A stretch of DNA of 21,930 nucleotides, taken from assembly GCA_964584815.1 (NCBI GenBank), contig CAZPBO010000042.1:1-21930 (forward strand), read 5' to 3'. Shown one piece after another: positions 1 through 6,979 of this stretch (position 1 is the first letter of the stretch; every line of letters starts with the position of its first letter). Origin of the DNA: CAZPBO01 sp964584815 (lineage in GTDB: Bacteria > Planctomycetota > SKW154). Position numbers and translations under genes: made by a program. The notes below the pieces were generated by a model that was not told where the DNA came from, searched no databases, and worked only from the letters and a program-made list of their open reading frames with translations.

Positions 1-767
1 ACTTTGTTATCCAAAACGGCAGAGTAGAAGACACTTATGGCGGTGCTATTGTTTGTGAGAACAACTCCTCCCCGACCATCACGAACTGCGTTTTTCAGAA
101 TAACGAAGCGGCGGACACGGACGGTTCGCATGATTACGAGTATGGCGGCGCGATTTACAGCAACCAAAGCAGTCCGATGATAACGAACTGCACATTCAGC
201 AGCAACAGTGCCTGTTACGGCGGCGCGATTTACTGCGGCAACAACAGCAGCCTGACTGTGACCAACTCAATATTCAGCGACAACAGCGCGAACTACTACG
301 GCGGCGCGATTGACTGCTACTCCAGCAGCAGTGCGACGGTAACCAACTGCACCTTCAGCAACAACAACACGAATTGGTATGGCGGCGCGATTGTCTGCTG
401 GAACTCCTGCAGTGCGACATTGAACAACTCTATCTTGTGGGGCAACTCTGCAGGCAGTAGTGGTGATGAGATTTACATAGTAGACTCAGGTTCCTCCTGC
501 ACCCTGAACTATTGTTGCGTTGACAACACAGGTTACGGCTTTGGTGGAGGTGTGCCAACGACGACAATAGATGATAGCAATAATTGTACCTTTGCTAACC
601 CGCAGTTTGTGGACGCCGCAAACGGGAATTATCATCTGAAGTCCACATCACCGTGCATAGATGCAGGCAACAACTCATACATAAGCGGTGTGGACAAGGA
701 TTTGGACGGCAATCCGCGCATCGTCAACGGCACGGTAGACATCGGCGCGTATGAATACCAACCATAA
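1..767 (+). CDS. Right-handed beta-helix repeat protein, 3' part (5' end outside window)
   Basis: The reading frame is open from base 3 to a TAA at 765-767, so at least 254 residues are present and the start lies upstream of the window. The visible part holds back-to-back copies of a GGAI-x-C...NSS..TVTNC.F..N unit, typical of right-handed parallel beta-helix (polymorphic outer-membrane-protein-like) surface proteins. The C-terminal segment reads SPCIDAGNN, then DLDGNPR, then VDIGAYE. This is the ending commonly seen in 'choice-of-anchor Q' proteins, which are secreted or cell-surface proteins of unknown ligand. No membrane anchor, PEP-CTERM or type IX sorting tail follows the DIGAYE motif. 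Composition is rich in Asn, Ser, Gly and Cys, unlike the other genes here. The fold and secreted nature are well supported by the repeats. The substrate or binding partner cannot be told from sequence. Confidence 0.85.
   Translation, partial: FVIQNGRVEDTYGGAIVCENNSSPTITNCVFQNNEAADTDGSHDYEYGGAIYSNQSSPMITNCTFSSNSACYGGAIYCGNNSSLTVTNSIFSDNSANYYGGAIDCYSSSSATVTNCTFSNNNTNWYGGAIVCWNSCSATLNNSILWGNSAGSSGDEIYIVDSGSSCTLNYCCVDNTGYGFGGGVPTTTIDDSNNCTFANPQFVDAANGNYHLKSTSPCIDAGNNSYISGVDKDLDGNPRIVNGTVDIGAYEYQP
39..470 (+). repeat. In-frame tandem beta-helix repeats within the surface protein
   Basis: Five copies of a unit beginning GGC GGY GCK ATT (Gly-Gly-Ala-Ile) start at 39, 144, 219, 300 and 381, giving spacings of 105, 75, 81 and 81 nt, all multiples of three. 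Each unit continues with a Cys/Ser/Asn-rich stretch and a TNC.F or TNS.F motif. The last copy decays into the C-terminal region. The repeats are coding and not interspersed with unique spacers, so this is not a CRISPR array. Confidence 0.8.
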
Positions 768-818
768 CGCCACCGCAAACCGCCTGACTGCAATCATCCA
801 AAGTTCGTTTGCTATACT

Positions 819-861
819 TTCACAAACGCGCCTTGCTTGCTATAATAAGTTCGTTTGGAGG
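819..861 (+). promoter_or_regulatory. Promoter and ribosome-binding site of the ferredoxin gene
   Basis: A -35-like TTCACA (819-824, five of six consensus bases) and a perfect TATAAT (841-846) are separated by 16 nt. Transcription should start near 852, giving a very short leader that contains GGAGG (857-861), seven bases before the ATG at 869. An 11-bp direct repeat, AAGTTCGTTTG, lies at 801-811 and again at 847-857, bracketing the promoter. No intrinsic terminator for the preceding gene is visible. Confidence 0.6.
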
Positions 862-868
862 ATAGCAA

Positions 869-1348
869 ATGGCGAAGATGATGATTCTGGTCAATCCTGA
901 CAAATGCACAGGCTGTAGGCTGTGCGAGTTGGTCTGTTCGGTGAAAAACGAAGGTGTATCAAACCCTATAAAGAGCCGCATACAGGTGGTGAAGTGGGAT
1001 GAAGTGGGTTACTATATGGTGATGGTGTGTCAACAATGTGATGATGCGGCGTGTATGGCGGCGTGTCCTGTGGATGCGTTGTGGCGGGATGAGAGTGGCG
1101 TTGTGCGTCTGGATAAGCAGCGTTGCATAAAGTGCCGCTTATGTGTTCAGGCGTGTCCGTTCGGCGCGATGGGATACAACCAAGACACAGGCGAGGTGTT
1201 CAAATGTGAGCAGTGCGATGGGGAGCCTGAATGTGTGAAGTTCTGCGAGTCTGGCGCATTGGAATTTGTGGAGGCGAGTGAGGCGAACCTGCGCCGACGC
1301 CGCACCGCCGCACAAAGAATCGCCGACATCCTCAAAAATATCCCATAA
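869..1348 (+). CDS. Four-cluster [4Fe-4S] ferredoxin-like electron-transfer protein
   Basis: This 159-residue cytoplasmic protein has four cysteine groups. They are C13-x2-C16-x2-C19-x3-C23, C54-x2-C57-x4-C62-x3-C66-P, C86-x2-C89-x2-C92-x3-C96-P and C113-x2-C116-x5-C122-x3-C126. This is the pattern of the HycB/CooF/DmsB-type family and of small subunits that shuttle electrons for tungsten aldehyde oxidoreductases or CO dehydrogenase. These proteins carry electrons between a catalytic subunit and a partner oxidoreductase. No catalytic partner lies beside it: the next gene, 70 nt downstream on the same strand, is a nitrilase-type hydrolase. The start is ATG 869 with GGAGG in front and its own promoter. 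There is no signal peptide or Tat motif, so a cytoplasmic location is inferred. The family is secure but the specific redox partner is unknown. Confidence 0.88.
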   Translation: MAKMMILVNPDKCTGCRLCELVCSVKNEGVSNPIKSRIQVVKWDEVGYYMVMVCQQCDDAACMAACPVDALWRDESGVVRLDKQRCIKCRLCVQACPFGAMGYNQDTGEVFKCEQCDGEPECVKFCESGALEFVEASEANLRRRRTAAQRIADILKNIP

Positions 1349-1418
1349 ACCGCTCTCTGGAGGACGCGCCATAAGGGTCACCTTCGCAAAACTAATGTGG
1401 CATCGTTAAGGGGATGAT

Positions 1419-2243
1419 ATGCGGGTTGCGGCGGTTCAGTTCGCTCCTGCGTTCGGCAAGAAGAGCGGAAACATAGCCGTTATAAGGCGCCTGCTTCGCC
1501 AAAGCAAAGCCGACCTGTTCGTTCTGCCTGAACTCTGCACGACAGGCTATCAGTTTCGCGACAAGGAAGAATTGCTGGGGTTTGCGGAAGGGGTGGACGG
1601 ACCGACGGTGCGCGAATTTGTACGTTTGGCATCTGAACTCGGTGCGACAATTGTTTTTGGTTTTGCGGAACTGCGTGGGGGTGAGGTCTACAACAGCGCG
1701 GCGGTTGTGTCCCCAAAAGGGCTTGTAGGGGTATACCGCAAAATCCATCTTTTTGGGCGGGAGAAGAGGCTGTTTGTTGCAGGCGGTGAGGAGCCACCAG
1801 TTTTTGATGCTGATGGTCTGAGACTGGGCGTGATGATATGTTATGATTGGGCGTTTTGTGAGGTGGGGCGTGTTCTGATGGTCAAAGGGGCTCAGGTTGT
1901 GGCGCATCCTGCCAACCTGATGCTGCCTTTTTGTCAGAAAGCGATGCTAACCCGGGCGCTTGAGAACAGGCTCTTTTTTGTGACGGCGAACAGAACAGGG
2001 GAGGAGGCACGGGTTGAGCCGCCGTGCCGTTTTACGGGGTTGAGCCAGATTGTGGCGCCTGACGGCTCAATATTGGCGGCGGCTGGGAAGAGCCAAACCA
2101 CCGTCATAGCAGCAGAGATAGACCCCAAAGTTGCCGACAGAAAAGACATAGCAGAAGATGTGAATCTTCTGAAGGACAGGCGACCGCATCTTTATCGGGC
2201 GCTCTGCGGGAACATCTCCTCAACCGACAGACCTGGTTCGTAG
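1419..2243 (+). CDS. Carbon-nitrogen hydrolase (nitrilase superfamily)
   Basis: This 274-residue protein has the full Glu-Lys-Cys catalytic triad of the nitrilase superfamily. E38 sits in VLPELCTTGY, K108 in YRKIHLF and C141 in GVMICYDWAF. The superfamily cleaves non-peptide C-N bonds (amides, N-carbamoyl compounds, nitriles) through a cysteine thioester. The compact single-domain length fits an omega-amidase or carbamoylputrescine-amidase-like enzyme rather than an NAD synthetase fusion, but the substrate is not readable. The start is ATG 1419 with AAGGGG at 1408-1413. The gene lies 70 nt behind the ferredoxin-like gene with no obvious promoter between, so co-transcription is plausible. Its last 52 nt overlap the 3' end of the convergent chaperone gene. 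Confidence 0.88.
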   Translation: MRVAAVQFAPAFGKKSGNIAVIRRLLRQSKADLFVLPELCTTGYQFRDKEELLGFAEGVDGPTVREFVRLASELGATIVFGFAELRGGEVYNSAAVVSPKGLVGVYRKIHLFGREKRLFVAGGEEPPVFDADGLRLGVMICYDWAFCEVGRVLMVKGAQVVAHPANLMLPFCQKAMLTRALENRLFFVTANRTGEEARVEPPCRFTGLSQIVAPDGSILAAAGKSQTTVIAAEIDPKVADRKDIAEDVNLLKDRRPHLYRALCGNISSTDRPGS

Positions 2244-3274
2244 ACCTCAATTTTTGCGGCTTTGACCAGTTTGGAGATGAAGCGTCTGAAAGCGGCACTG
2301 AAATGCTGTGTGCGCAACCTCGCCCTTATCTGCCCGCAAACTGCCTCAAGTGGTTTCGGTTTGGCGCGCTCCACACGCACAAGTTGCAAAAATGTATAAG
2401 CGCTGCCGTCCCAGAACGGCTCCTTGGTAAACTCCCCGGGCTTCAGCGCAAGAAGCAGTTTGCGCATATCGCGACGGAGGCTGTCAAGTTCGTTGCGGCA
2501 AAGCCCGCCCCTTTTGGCAGACGATAATTCGCTTAAGCGATGTGCTACTTTGCCGAAATCCTCACCTGCCGCCAGCGCCTTTTTCACCTCTTCTATCTTT
2601 TTGTGCACATTGCCCTTGCGGATACCTATCTCCCGAAAGACGACCACATCCTTGCCCTGCAGAAACTCTTTTATATGCTTGCGGTAGAATTGGCGAATTT
2701 CTTCGGCGCTAACGGGAGGCAGTTGGCTGTCAATCTGGCGTTGCACCCGCTCCCAGAGGAAACGGATACGAATGCGGTCGCGGATGTAGTCAAGAGAGAG
2801 GTTTGCGCGCCTGAGCATAGCGGCAAAATCGTCCATCCCGCCCGCACGACGAACCATCTCTTCAAGCGCTTTGCTCACCTGCGTCTCCCAGTCAGGGGTC
2901 AACCGCAGCGGTTCCTGTTTCTCAACAGGTCCTGCTTTCGGTTCAATCTCTTGAGGCGCCTCAAGTTGTGTTGGAGGTGGGCGCCCCACATCCAACCACC
3001 CTTTTCTGCGCGCATACTGCAGCAGCACCTCATCCAGTATCAACTCCCGCAGCGCTTTGCCGAACATATACTGCGCGAAAAGACGCTCCTGACGCAGCCA
3101 CGACCACCGCAGACGAAAATACTGCCCTCCCATTATCTGCAGATAGCGCTCCACATCGGTGCGGGTTATGACGATATGGTCAACACGGGCGACGATGAAA
3201 GGATGCGGTCTCTCCTTCTTCTGCTGGGCTAAAAGCGGCGTAACAACAACCAGAAAGGCAAGCACCTTCCTCAT
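2192..3274 (-). CDS. Secreted SurA/PrsA-like protein with a degenerate parvulin domain
   Basis: This 360-residue protein has a signal peptide (MRK, then a hydrophobic run to about residue 16) and no lipobox cysteine. A SurA-N-like helical region (about 25-200) is interrupted by a Pro/Glu/Lys linker near 98-124. A parvulin-like domain (about 208-302) follows, with the landmarks AAGEDFGKVAHRLSE and KRGGL. Family members fold or escort secreted and outer-membrane proteins in the periplasm. Both histidines of the usual parvulin dual-His motif are absent: the HIL site reads REI (214-216) and the final GYHI site reads AYTF (292-295). Isomerase activity is therefore doubtful and a chaperone role more likely. 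The ATG overlaps the rpmJ stop as ATGA, indicating translational coupling. The 3' end overlaps the convergent hydrolase gene by 52 nt. Confidence 0.8.
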   Translation of the reverse strand: MRKVLAFLVVVTPLLAQQKKERPHPFIVARVDHIVITRTDVERYLQIMGGQYFRLRWSWLRQERLFAQYMFGKALRELILDEVLLQYARRKGWLDVGRPPPTQLEAPQEIEPKAGPVEKQEPLRLTPDWETQVSKALEEMVRRAGGMDDFAAMLRRANLSLDYIRDRIRIRFLWERVQRQIDSQLPPVSAEEIRQFYRKHIKEFLQGKDVVVFREIGIRKGNVHKKIEEVKKALAAGEDFGKVAHRLSELSSAKRGGLCRNELDSLRRDMRKLLLALKPGEFTKEPFWDGSAYTFLQLVRVERAKPKPLEAVCGQIRARLRTQHFSAAFRRFISKLVKAAKIEVYEPGLSVEEMFPQSAR

Positions 3275-3390
3275 TTACCCTGCCTCTGCTTGTGGCGCGG
3301 GTTCTTTTTGCATATGACCCGCACAACACCTTTGCGGCGCACAATCTGACAATGCTCGCAAATCTTCTTAACTGATGGTCTCACCTTCAT
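3271..3390 (-). CDS. rpmJ: 50S ribosomal protein L36
   Basis: A short frame encodes 39 residues beginning MKVRPSVKKICEHC and ending PRHKQRQGK. This is the classical zinc-binding form of bL36, with C11, C14, C27 and H33 as the expected ligands. It lies 11 nt behind infA, with GGGGAG in that gap as ribosome-binding site, the pairing found in many bacterial spc/alpha operons. The TGA stop overlaps the ATG of the downstream chaperone gene. The rpsM/rpsK genes that usually follow rpmJ are not here. Confidence 0.95.
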   Translation of the reverse strand: MKVRPSVKKICEHCQIVRRKGVVRVICKKNPRHKQRQGK

Positions 3391-3401
3391 TTTGCGCTCC
3401 C

Positions 3402-3620
3402 CTATCCATAACGATAGACGATTCTGCCACGCTCAAGGTCATAAGGGGAGAGTTCCACCACCACCCTATCCCCGGGCAGGATACGAATGAAATGCATCCG
3501 CATTTTGCCTGACACATGTGCCAGCACCATATGCCCATCGTCCAACTGAACGCGGAACATAGCGTTGGGCAGTGCCTCTTTTACGACACCCTCTACCCTT
3601 ATGCCCTCTTCCTTAGCCAC
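3402..3620 (-). CDS. infA: Translation initiation factor IF-1
   Basis: This 72-residue S1/OB-fold protein closely matches bacterial IF-1. It begins (M)AKEEGIRVEG and contains LPNAMFRVQL, HVSGKMR, IRILPGD, LSPYDLERGRI and a YRYG end. IF-1 binds the 30S A-site during initiation. I chose the GTG at 3620 because it gives the standard 72-residue length and MAKEE start, with GGAGG ten bases upstream. A longer frame to 3671 would add 17 residues foreign to the family. It is followed by rpmJ. It lies in a dprA/asmA neighbourhood instead of the ribosomal-protein operon, but has its own probable promoter. Confidence 0.96.
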   Translation of the reverse strand: MAKEEGIRVEGVVKEALPNAMFRVQLDDGHMVLAHVSGKMRMHFIRILPGDRVVVELSPYDLERGRIVYRYG

Positions 3621-3648
3621 GCTGCAACATCCTCCAGTCGGCTCCAAT

Positions 3649-3678
3649 ATGATACCACACAAACACAACAAAATTCAA
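3649..3678 (-). promoter_or_regulatory. Probable promoter for infA-rpmJ
   Basis: Read on the minus strand, TTGAAT (3678-3673) and TATCAT (3654-3649, five of six) are 18 nt apart in the 63-nt gap between the AsmA-like gene and infA. Transcription would start about 22 nt before the infA GTG. This would let infA-rpmJ be expressed independently of the long upstream genes. Confidence 0.5.
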
Positions 3679-3683
3679 GCGGC

Positions 3684-6600
3684 TCACTCATCGGAGCGGA
3701 AAAAGTCAGCAAGCGGCTGAAACGGGGCAAGGATTATAGTGGGGCGTTTGGCGGTTCCACGCACCAGAATCTCCACTATATTGTTCTTTATAAGGTCAAT
3801 AACCCAGTTGACAAGGGGTAGATACTTCATAACGCCGGGGGCAATTTTGATTGCGAATTTGAAGCGGAGCCTGCCGCTATAGGTAAGGGAACCGCGTCCT
3901 TTAAGACCTATAACCGCGGAGTAGAAATAGGCGTTGGGGAAGCGGATTCGGTCGTTTTTGAGTTCAAATTTGGCGCCGGCTTTGTCAAACGGAACCCCCT
4001 TAACGGCGCCGAGCGACAAAACGCGCACCAACTCGCTGAAAAACGGCACCTGCCATATGTTGGCGTGACGCAGGCGAATTCGCCCCTTACCCGAAAACGA
4101 CTTCTTGCTCAATCTGCCTGTGAAACTTGCGCTCACATCGCCTGTGACCTTCCTCATCTTTGTGCCGAAGAGGTGCTCCGCCGCCCGTCTCACCGATGCC
4201 TTGCTTACAGAAACCTTCAAGTCCACACCGTCCTTCCCCACCGAAACACTCCCTCTTAGACGACCGCCATAAACGCTGCCATCCAGTCCTGAAAACTTAA
4301 CCCCTTCCTCACCCACTTCCATCGCACAAACCACACGCTCTATTTGGAAACCATAGACCGTCACCCCTTTCAAATCAAGACGGATGGGAGCGAGATGGCT
4401 CTTCCTGCCGTAATGTCCGCTCAAGACCACGCTGCCCGATATATTGTCAAACTCAACGCCCGCGTTGATGGAGCAGTTCTGCGGATACAAAACGGCGCTA
4501 TATGTGATGGAGGTTTGCGCGTTCTGGGTTATGGTGAGGTCAACACAACCACTGACTCGCCCTGAAAGGCGCAAATCCGATAAGACATCCCCGCTAGGCA
4601 ATGCCGCCAGCAGGTCATCGTCAATCTGAAGACCTCGCAGTTTCACGCTGAGGCGAGTGAGCCGTTTTTTGCCCCGTGGCGCCGACACACCATCCACCAC
4701 TATCGCGCCATCCCGACTGACGATACGCTCCAGCACCACAGAACCTGTTCCCACATCAACCACCACCCTGCCGGAAACATCCGACAGAGGATATGGAAAA
4801 TGCGGAACGCTGACCGCACAATGCCGCAGAGTGAGCGCAAGCGTGCAGCCCAAGTCATTCGTTGGACCGTCAAGGTGGCAGGCGAAGTCAGCCTGCCCGC
4901 GCGGTTTGAAGAGGTCAAAGTAGTAGCGGGCAAAGTCGGGCAGTGCCTTGCGCAACCGCTCATCCACCACCACACCGTACGCCTCAATGCGCAGGCGACT
5001 CATCCATCGCCCGTCCCTTTCGCTCACCTCACCCCAAACCGCCGCCTCACCGCCACCCGCCTTCCCCTCAAGCGCAACTACCTCCGCACCCCATTCCCCA
5101 AACCGTATCAACCCCCGCGCATCCCTCATCTCCACCGGAAACGCGCGATAAAGCAGCCCCATCCCACGCAGCCGCGCCTCGCCCTCATAACGCACCTCCT
5201 CTCCTTTCCTCACAAAACGCAACTCCACATCTGCAACACCCTCTGCAGACCAGTCCGCCTTCTCAAGTCCCACCTTCTCAAGCAGCATTCCCAAAAGTTT
5301 CTTCTCCACCTTAACACCCACGATATCGCAACGGACCATAAACTCGTCGCTGCCATAAGGTAGCGTGAAATCGTCAACCTCAACCCGCCCCCCAGCCACC
5401 GTTCCACTAATACCAGAAAACACCACCCCTCTCTCCCGCACAGTCAAACTCCCCGCATCAAGACGAACATCCACAGGAAAGTCACCGGGCTTAAGATGCA
5501 GTCCGCCGAGTCCCACCTCAACACTCCATTCAACATCCCTTCCTTTTACCTTTCTAACATCCACAGCGAAGGGGACTTTGCCTGTGGCGCCGAGCCGTTC
5601 AATAACGGAGGCAACGCTTTCAGGCAACGCCGCTTTTATCCTGTCGTCCACCTCTATGCCGCTACCTTCAACGCGCACATAAAAACTGTCCTCTTCAAGG
5701 TTGAACTTTCCTGTTGCGTCTATCCTGCCACAAGGCAGAAGGCTGCTTGCCGAAAAAGAGACGCTTTTGCCGTCAAAAACCGCCCCGCCTGACAGGTTCG
5801 TCACCCTGTAGGGGAACCATTTCGCCTCAACCGATGTCTCGGAACGGCAGAGGAATTCTAAGCGAAACACAGGCTTTTGGTCATAATGGAGTGTGAAATG
5901 ACAGTCAGCCTTGCCGCGGGGGTTTATCGCATCAAAGACGGCTTCTGCCGCTTTGGGCAACCCCTGTCTTAAGCGCTTATTTATCTCCACTCCTACTGCC
6001 CAGGCGTCCACATGTGCGTGCAGCCGCTCATCACCTGCCAAAATCACCGCAAAGGATGCCTCACCACCTGTCTCCACCCTACCCTTACCGAAGCAGAAGG
6101 CGTTAAAGCGCTCACCATCATAAGTGCCTGTCAGAGTGGCGTTTATCCCCGCCACAGTGAGTTTGGTTTTGGGGATAGCGAAAAGCGCGCTGTGAATTTG
6201 GGCGGCGAAACGGGATGTGAAACGGCTGTTTCGCAGTCGGAATGTAGCGTCAAGTCTGATGCGTCCCGCCTTTATGGCGGTCAGCGGCTCAACGAGATAG
6301 CGCTCTGGCAGGTGTGTAAGAAGCCGCGCCACATCCGCGCTTTCAAAACGCACAACCCCAAAAATCCGCTCATCTTCCACCTGCACCTCACCACATATGC
6401 GTCCTGCATCTCTGACATCCGCTTTAACAGAAACACACAGCGTCCCACCGCTCTTGCACAGGAAAACCTCTCCTTTATCTATCTGCAGAACCAGCCCATC
6501 AAGCGGCTCAAGGCGAACCTCAACACCACTCAACTGGAGCCGAACACTGGGTATTTCCCGCCGCTTCCCTGTTTTTGATTTCCCTTTTTTGAGCAGGTCG

Positions 6601-6968
6601 TCAAAGGGCGTTGACCAGTTCCTGCCAACCGTCAGTGAGAGTTGGGAGAGCCGCACATATATATGTCTTACCTTCAGAGCGGTGGGGTCAAAGAAAACAT
6701 CAGCCTTATCAACAAGGAGGGAGAAGTCTGGATGTGCGGGCATAACAAGGCGGAGTCGCTGAAGTGTCAGCGAACCTGATGGATTGAAGTGAGCCGATGA
6801 TAGGAGAACATGGGCGTTGAGTTGTGTTTGTGCAATTTTTGCAATCCAGAAGGCGAGAATACGGGGGTGAGTGAGGACGGCGTAATCAACTGCCGCAACA
6901 GCGCAAAATGAGGTGACAACGATTAGGACGGTCAGCAAACCGCGCAAGAGATGTTTTCTGTGCTCCAC
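3684..6968 (-). CDS. Large AsmA-like membrane-anchored protein with ~114-residue tandem repeats
   Basis: This 1094-residue protein has a short basic N-terminus and one hydrophobic segment (about residues 10-30). A very long beta-rich region follows, then an AsmA-like C-terminal domain (about 930-1085, containing FSGKGRIRL, NIWQVPFFSEL and LKGRGSLTYSG). AsmA/TamB-type proteins are anchored in the inner membrane and span the periplasm as grooves proposed to move phospholipids to the outer membrane. The middle is built from recurring units (see repeat entry). Start choice: GTG 6968 has AAGGAG seven bases upstream and lies 11 nt after the dprA stop. An in-frame GTG at 6998 would overlap dprA and has no ribosome-binding site. 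Together with the SurA-like gene downstream, this supports a diderm envelope. The AsmA assignment rests on architecture and the C-terminal domain, so the exact subfamily is uncertain. Confidence 0.78.
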   Translation of the reverse strand: MEHRKHLLRGLLTVLIVVTSFCAVAAVDYAVLTHPRILAFWIAKIAQTQLNAHVLLSSAHFNPSGSLTLQRLRLVMPAHPDFSLLVDKADVFFDPTALKVRHIYVRLSQLSLTVGRNWSTPFDDLLKKGKSKTGKRREIPSVRLQLSGVEVRLEPLDGLVLQIDKGEVFLCKSGGTLCVSVKADVRDAGRICGEVQVEDERIFGVVRFESADVARLLTHLPERYLVEPLTAIKAGRIRLDATFRLRNSRFTSRFAAQIHSALFAIPKTKLTVAGINATLTGTYDGERFNAFCFGKGRVETGGEASFAVILAGDERLHAHVDAWAVGVEINKRLRQGLPKAAEAVFDAINPRGKADCHFTLHYDQKPVFRLEFLCRSETSVEAKWFPYRVTNLSGGAVFDGKSVSFSASSLLPCGRIDATGKFNLEEDSFYVRVEGSGIEVDDRIKAALPESVASVIERLGATGKVPFAVDVRKVKGRDVEWSVEVGLGGLHLKPGDFPVDVRLDAGSLTVRERGVVFSGISGTVAGGRVEVDDFTLPYGSDEFMVRCDIVGVKVEKKLLGMLLEKVGLEKADWSAEGVADVELRFVRKGEEVRYEGEARLRGMGLLYRAFPVEMRDARGLIRFGEWGAEVVALEGKAGGGEAAVWGEVSERDGRWMSRLRIEAYGVVVDERLRKALPDFARYYFDLFKPRGQADFACHLDGPTNDLGCTLALTLRHCAVSVPHFPYPLSDVSGRVVVDVGTGSVVLERIVSRDGAIVVDGVSAPRGKKRLTRLSVKLRGLQIDDDLLAALPSGDVLSDLRLSGRVSGCVDLTITQNAQTSITYSAVLYPQNCSINAGVEFDNISGSVVLSGHYGRKSHLAPIRLDLKGVTVYGFQIERVVCAMEVGEEGVKFSGLDGSVYGGRLRGSVSVGKDGVDLKVSVSKASVRRAAEHLFGTKMRKVTGDVSASFTGRLSKKSFSGKGRIRLRHANIWQVPFFSELVRVLSLGAVKGVPFDKAGAKFELKNDRIRFPNAYFYSAVIGLKGRGSLTYSGRLRFKFAIKIAPGVMKYLPLVNWVIDLIKNNIVEILVRGTAKRPTIILAPFQPLADFFRSDE
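4256..6338 (-). repeat. Six to seven ~114-residue repeats in the AsmA-like protein
   Basis: A recurring motif of the form V.VD.RL..ALP, followed by about 15 residues and then G.ADF, appears repeatedly. The Leu of its 'LP' core falls at residues 220, 337, 448, 562 (LL here), 676 and 790. The spacings are 117, 111, 114, 114 and 114. Each unit also has an 'FPY/FPV...G.V.F..G' second half. A seventh, more diverged copy begins near residue 922. The repeats are diverged at DNA level, so they are old. Confidence 0.75.
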
Positions 6969-6979
6969 ATTGGCACTCC

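Noticed and set aside
39..470. Regularly spaced repeats at the window start as a possible CRISPR array
   Set aside because: Spacings are 75-105 nt in multiples of three, the units are in frame, and the translation is a typical beta-helix repeat protein.
3625..3642. Six-codon reading frame ATG...TAA overlapping the infA start as a leader peptide
   Set aside because: Its ATG abuts the GGAGG with no spacing for initiation, so it is probably coincidental.
3621..3671. N-terminal extension of infA to 3671
   Set aside because: The added residues are foreign to IF-1 and would cross the probable -10 element; GTG 3620 gives the standard 72-residue protein.
4943..5363. Pro/Ser/His-rich plus-strand frames opposite the AsmA-like gene, and similar frames elsewhere
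   Set aside because: They are low-complexity antisense shadows of well-supported genes, with no ribosome-binding sites or recognisable domains.
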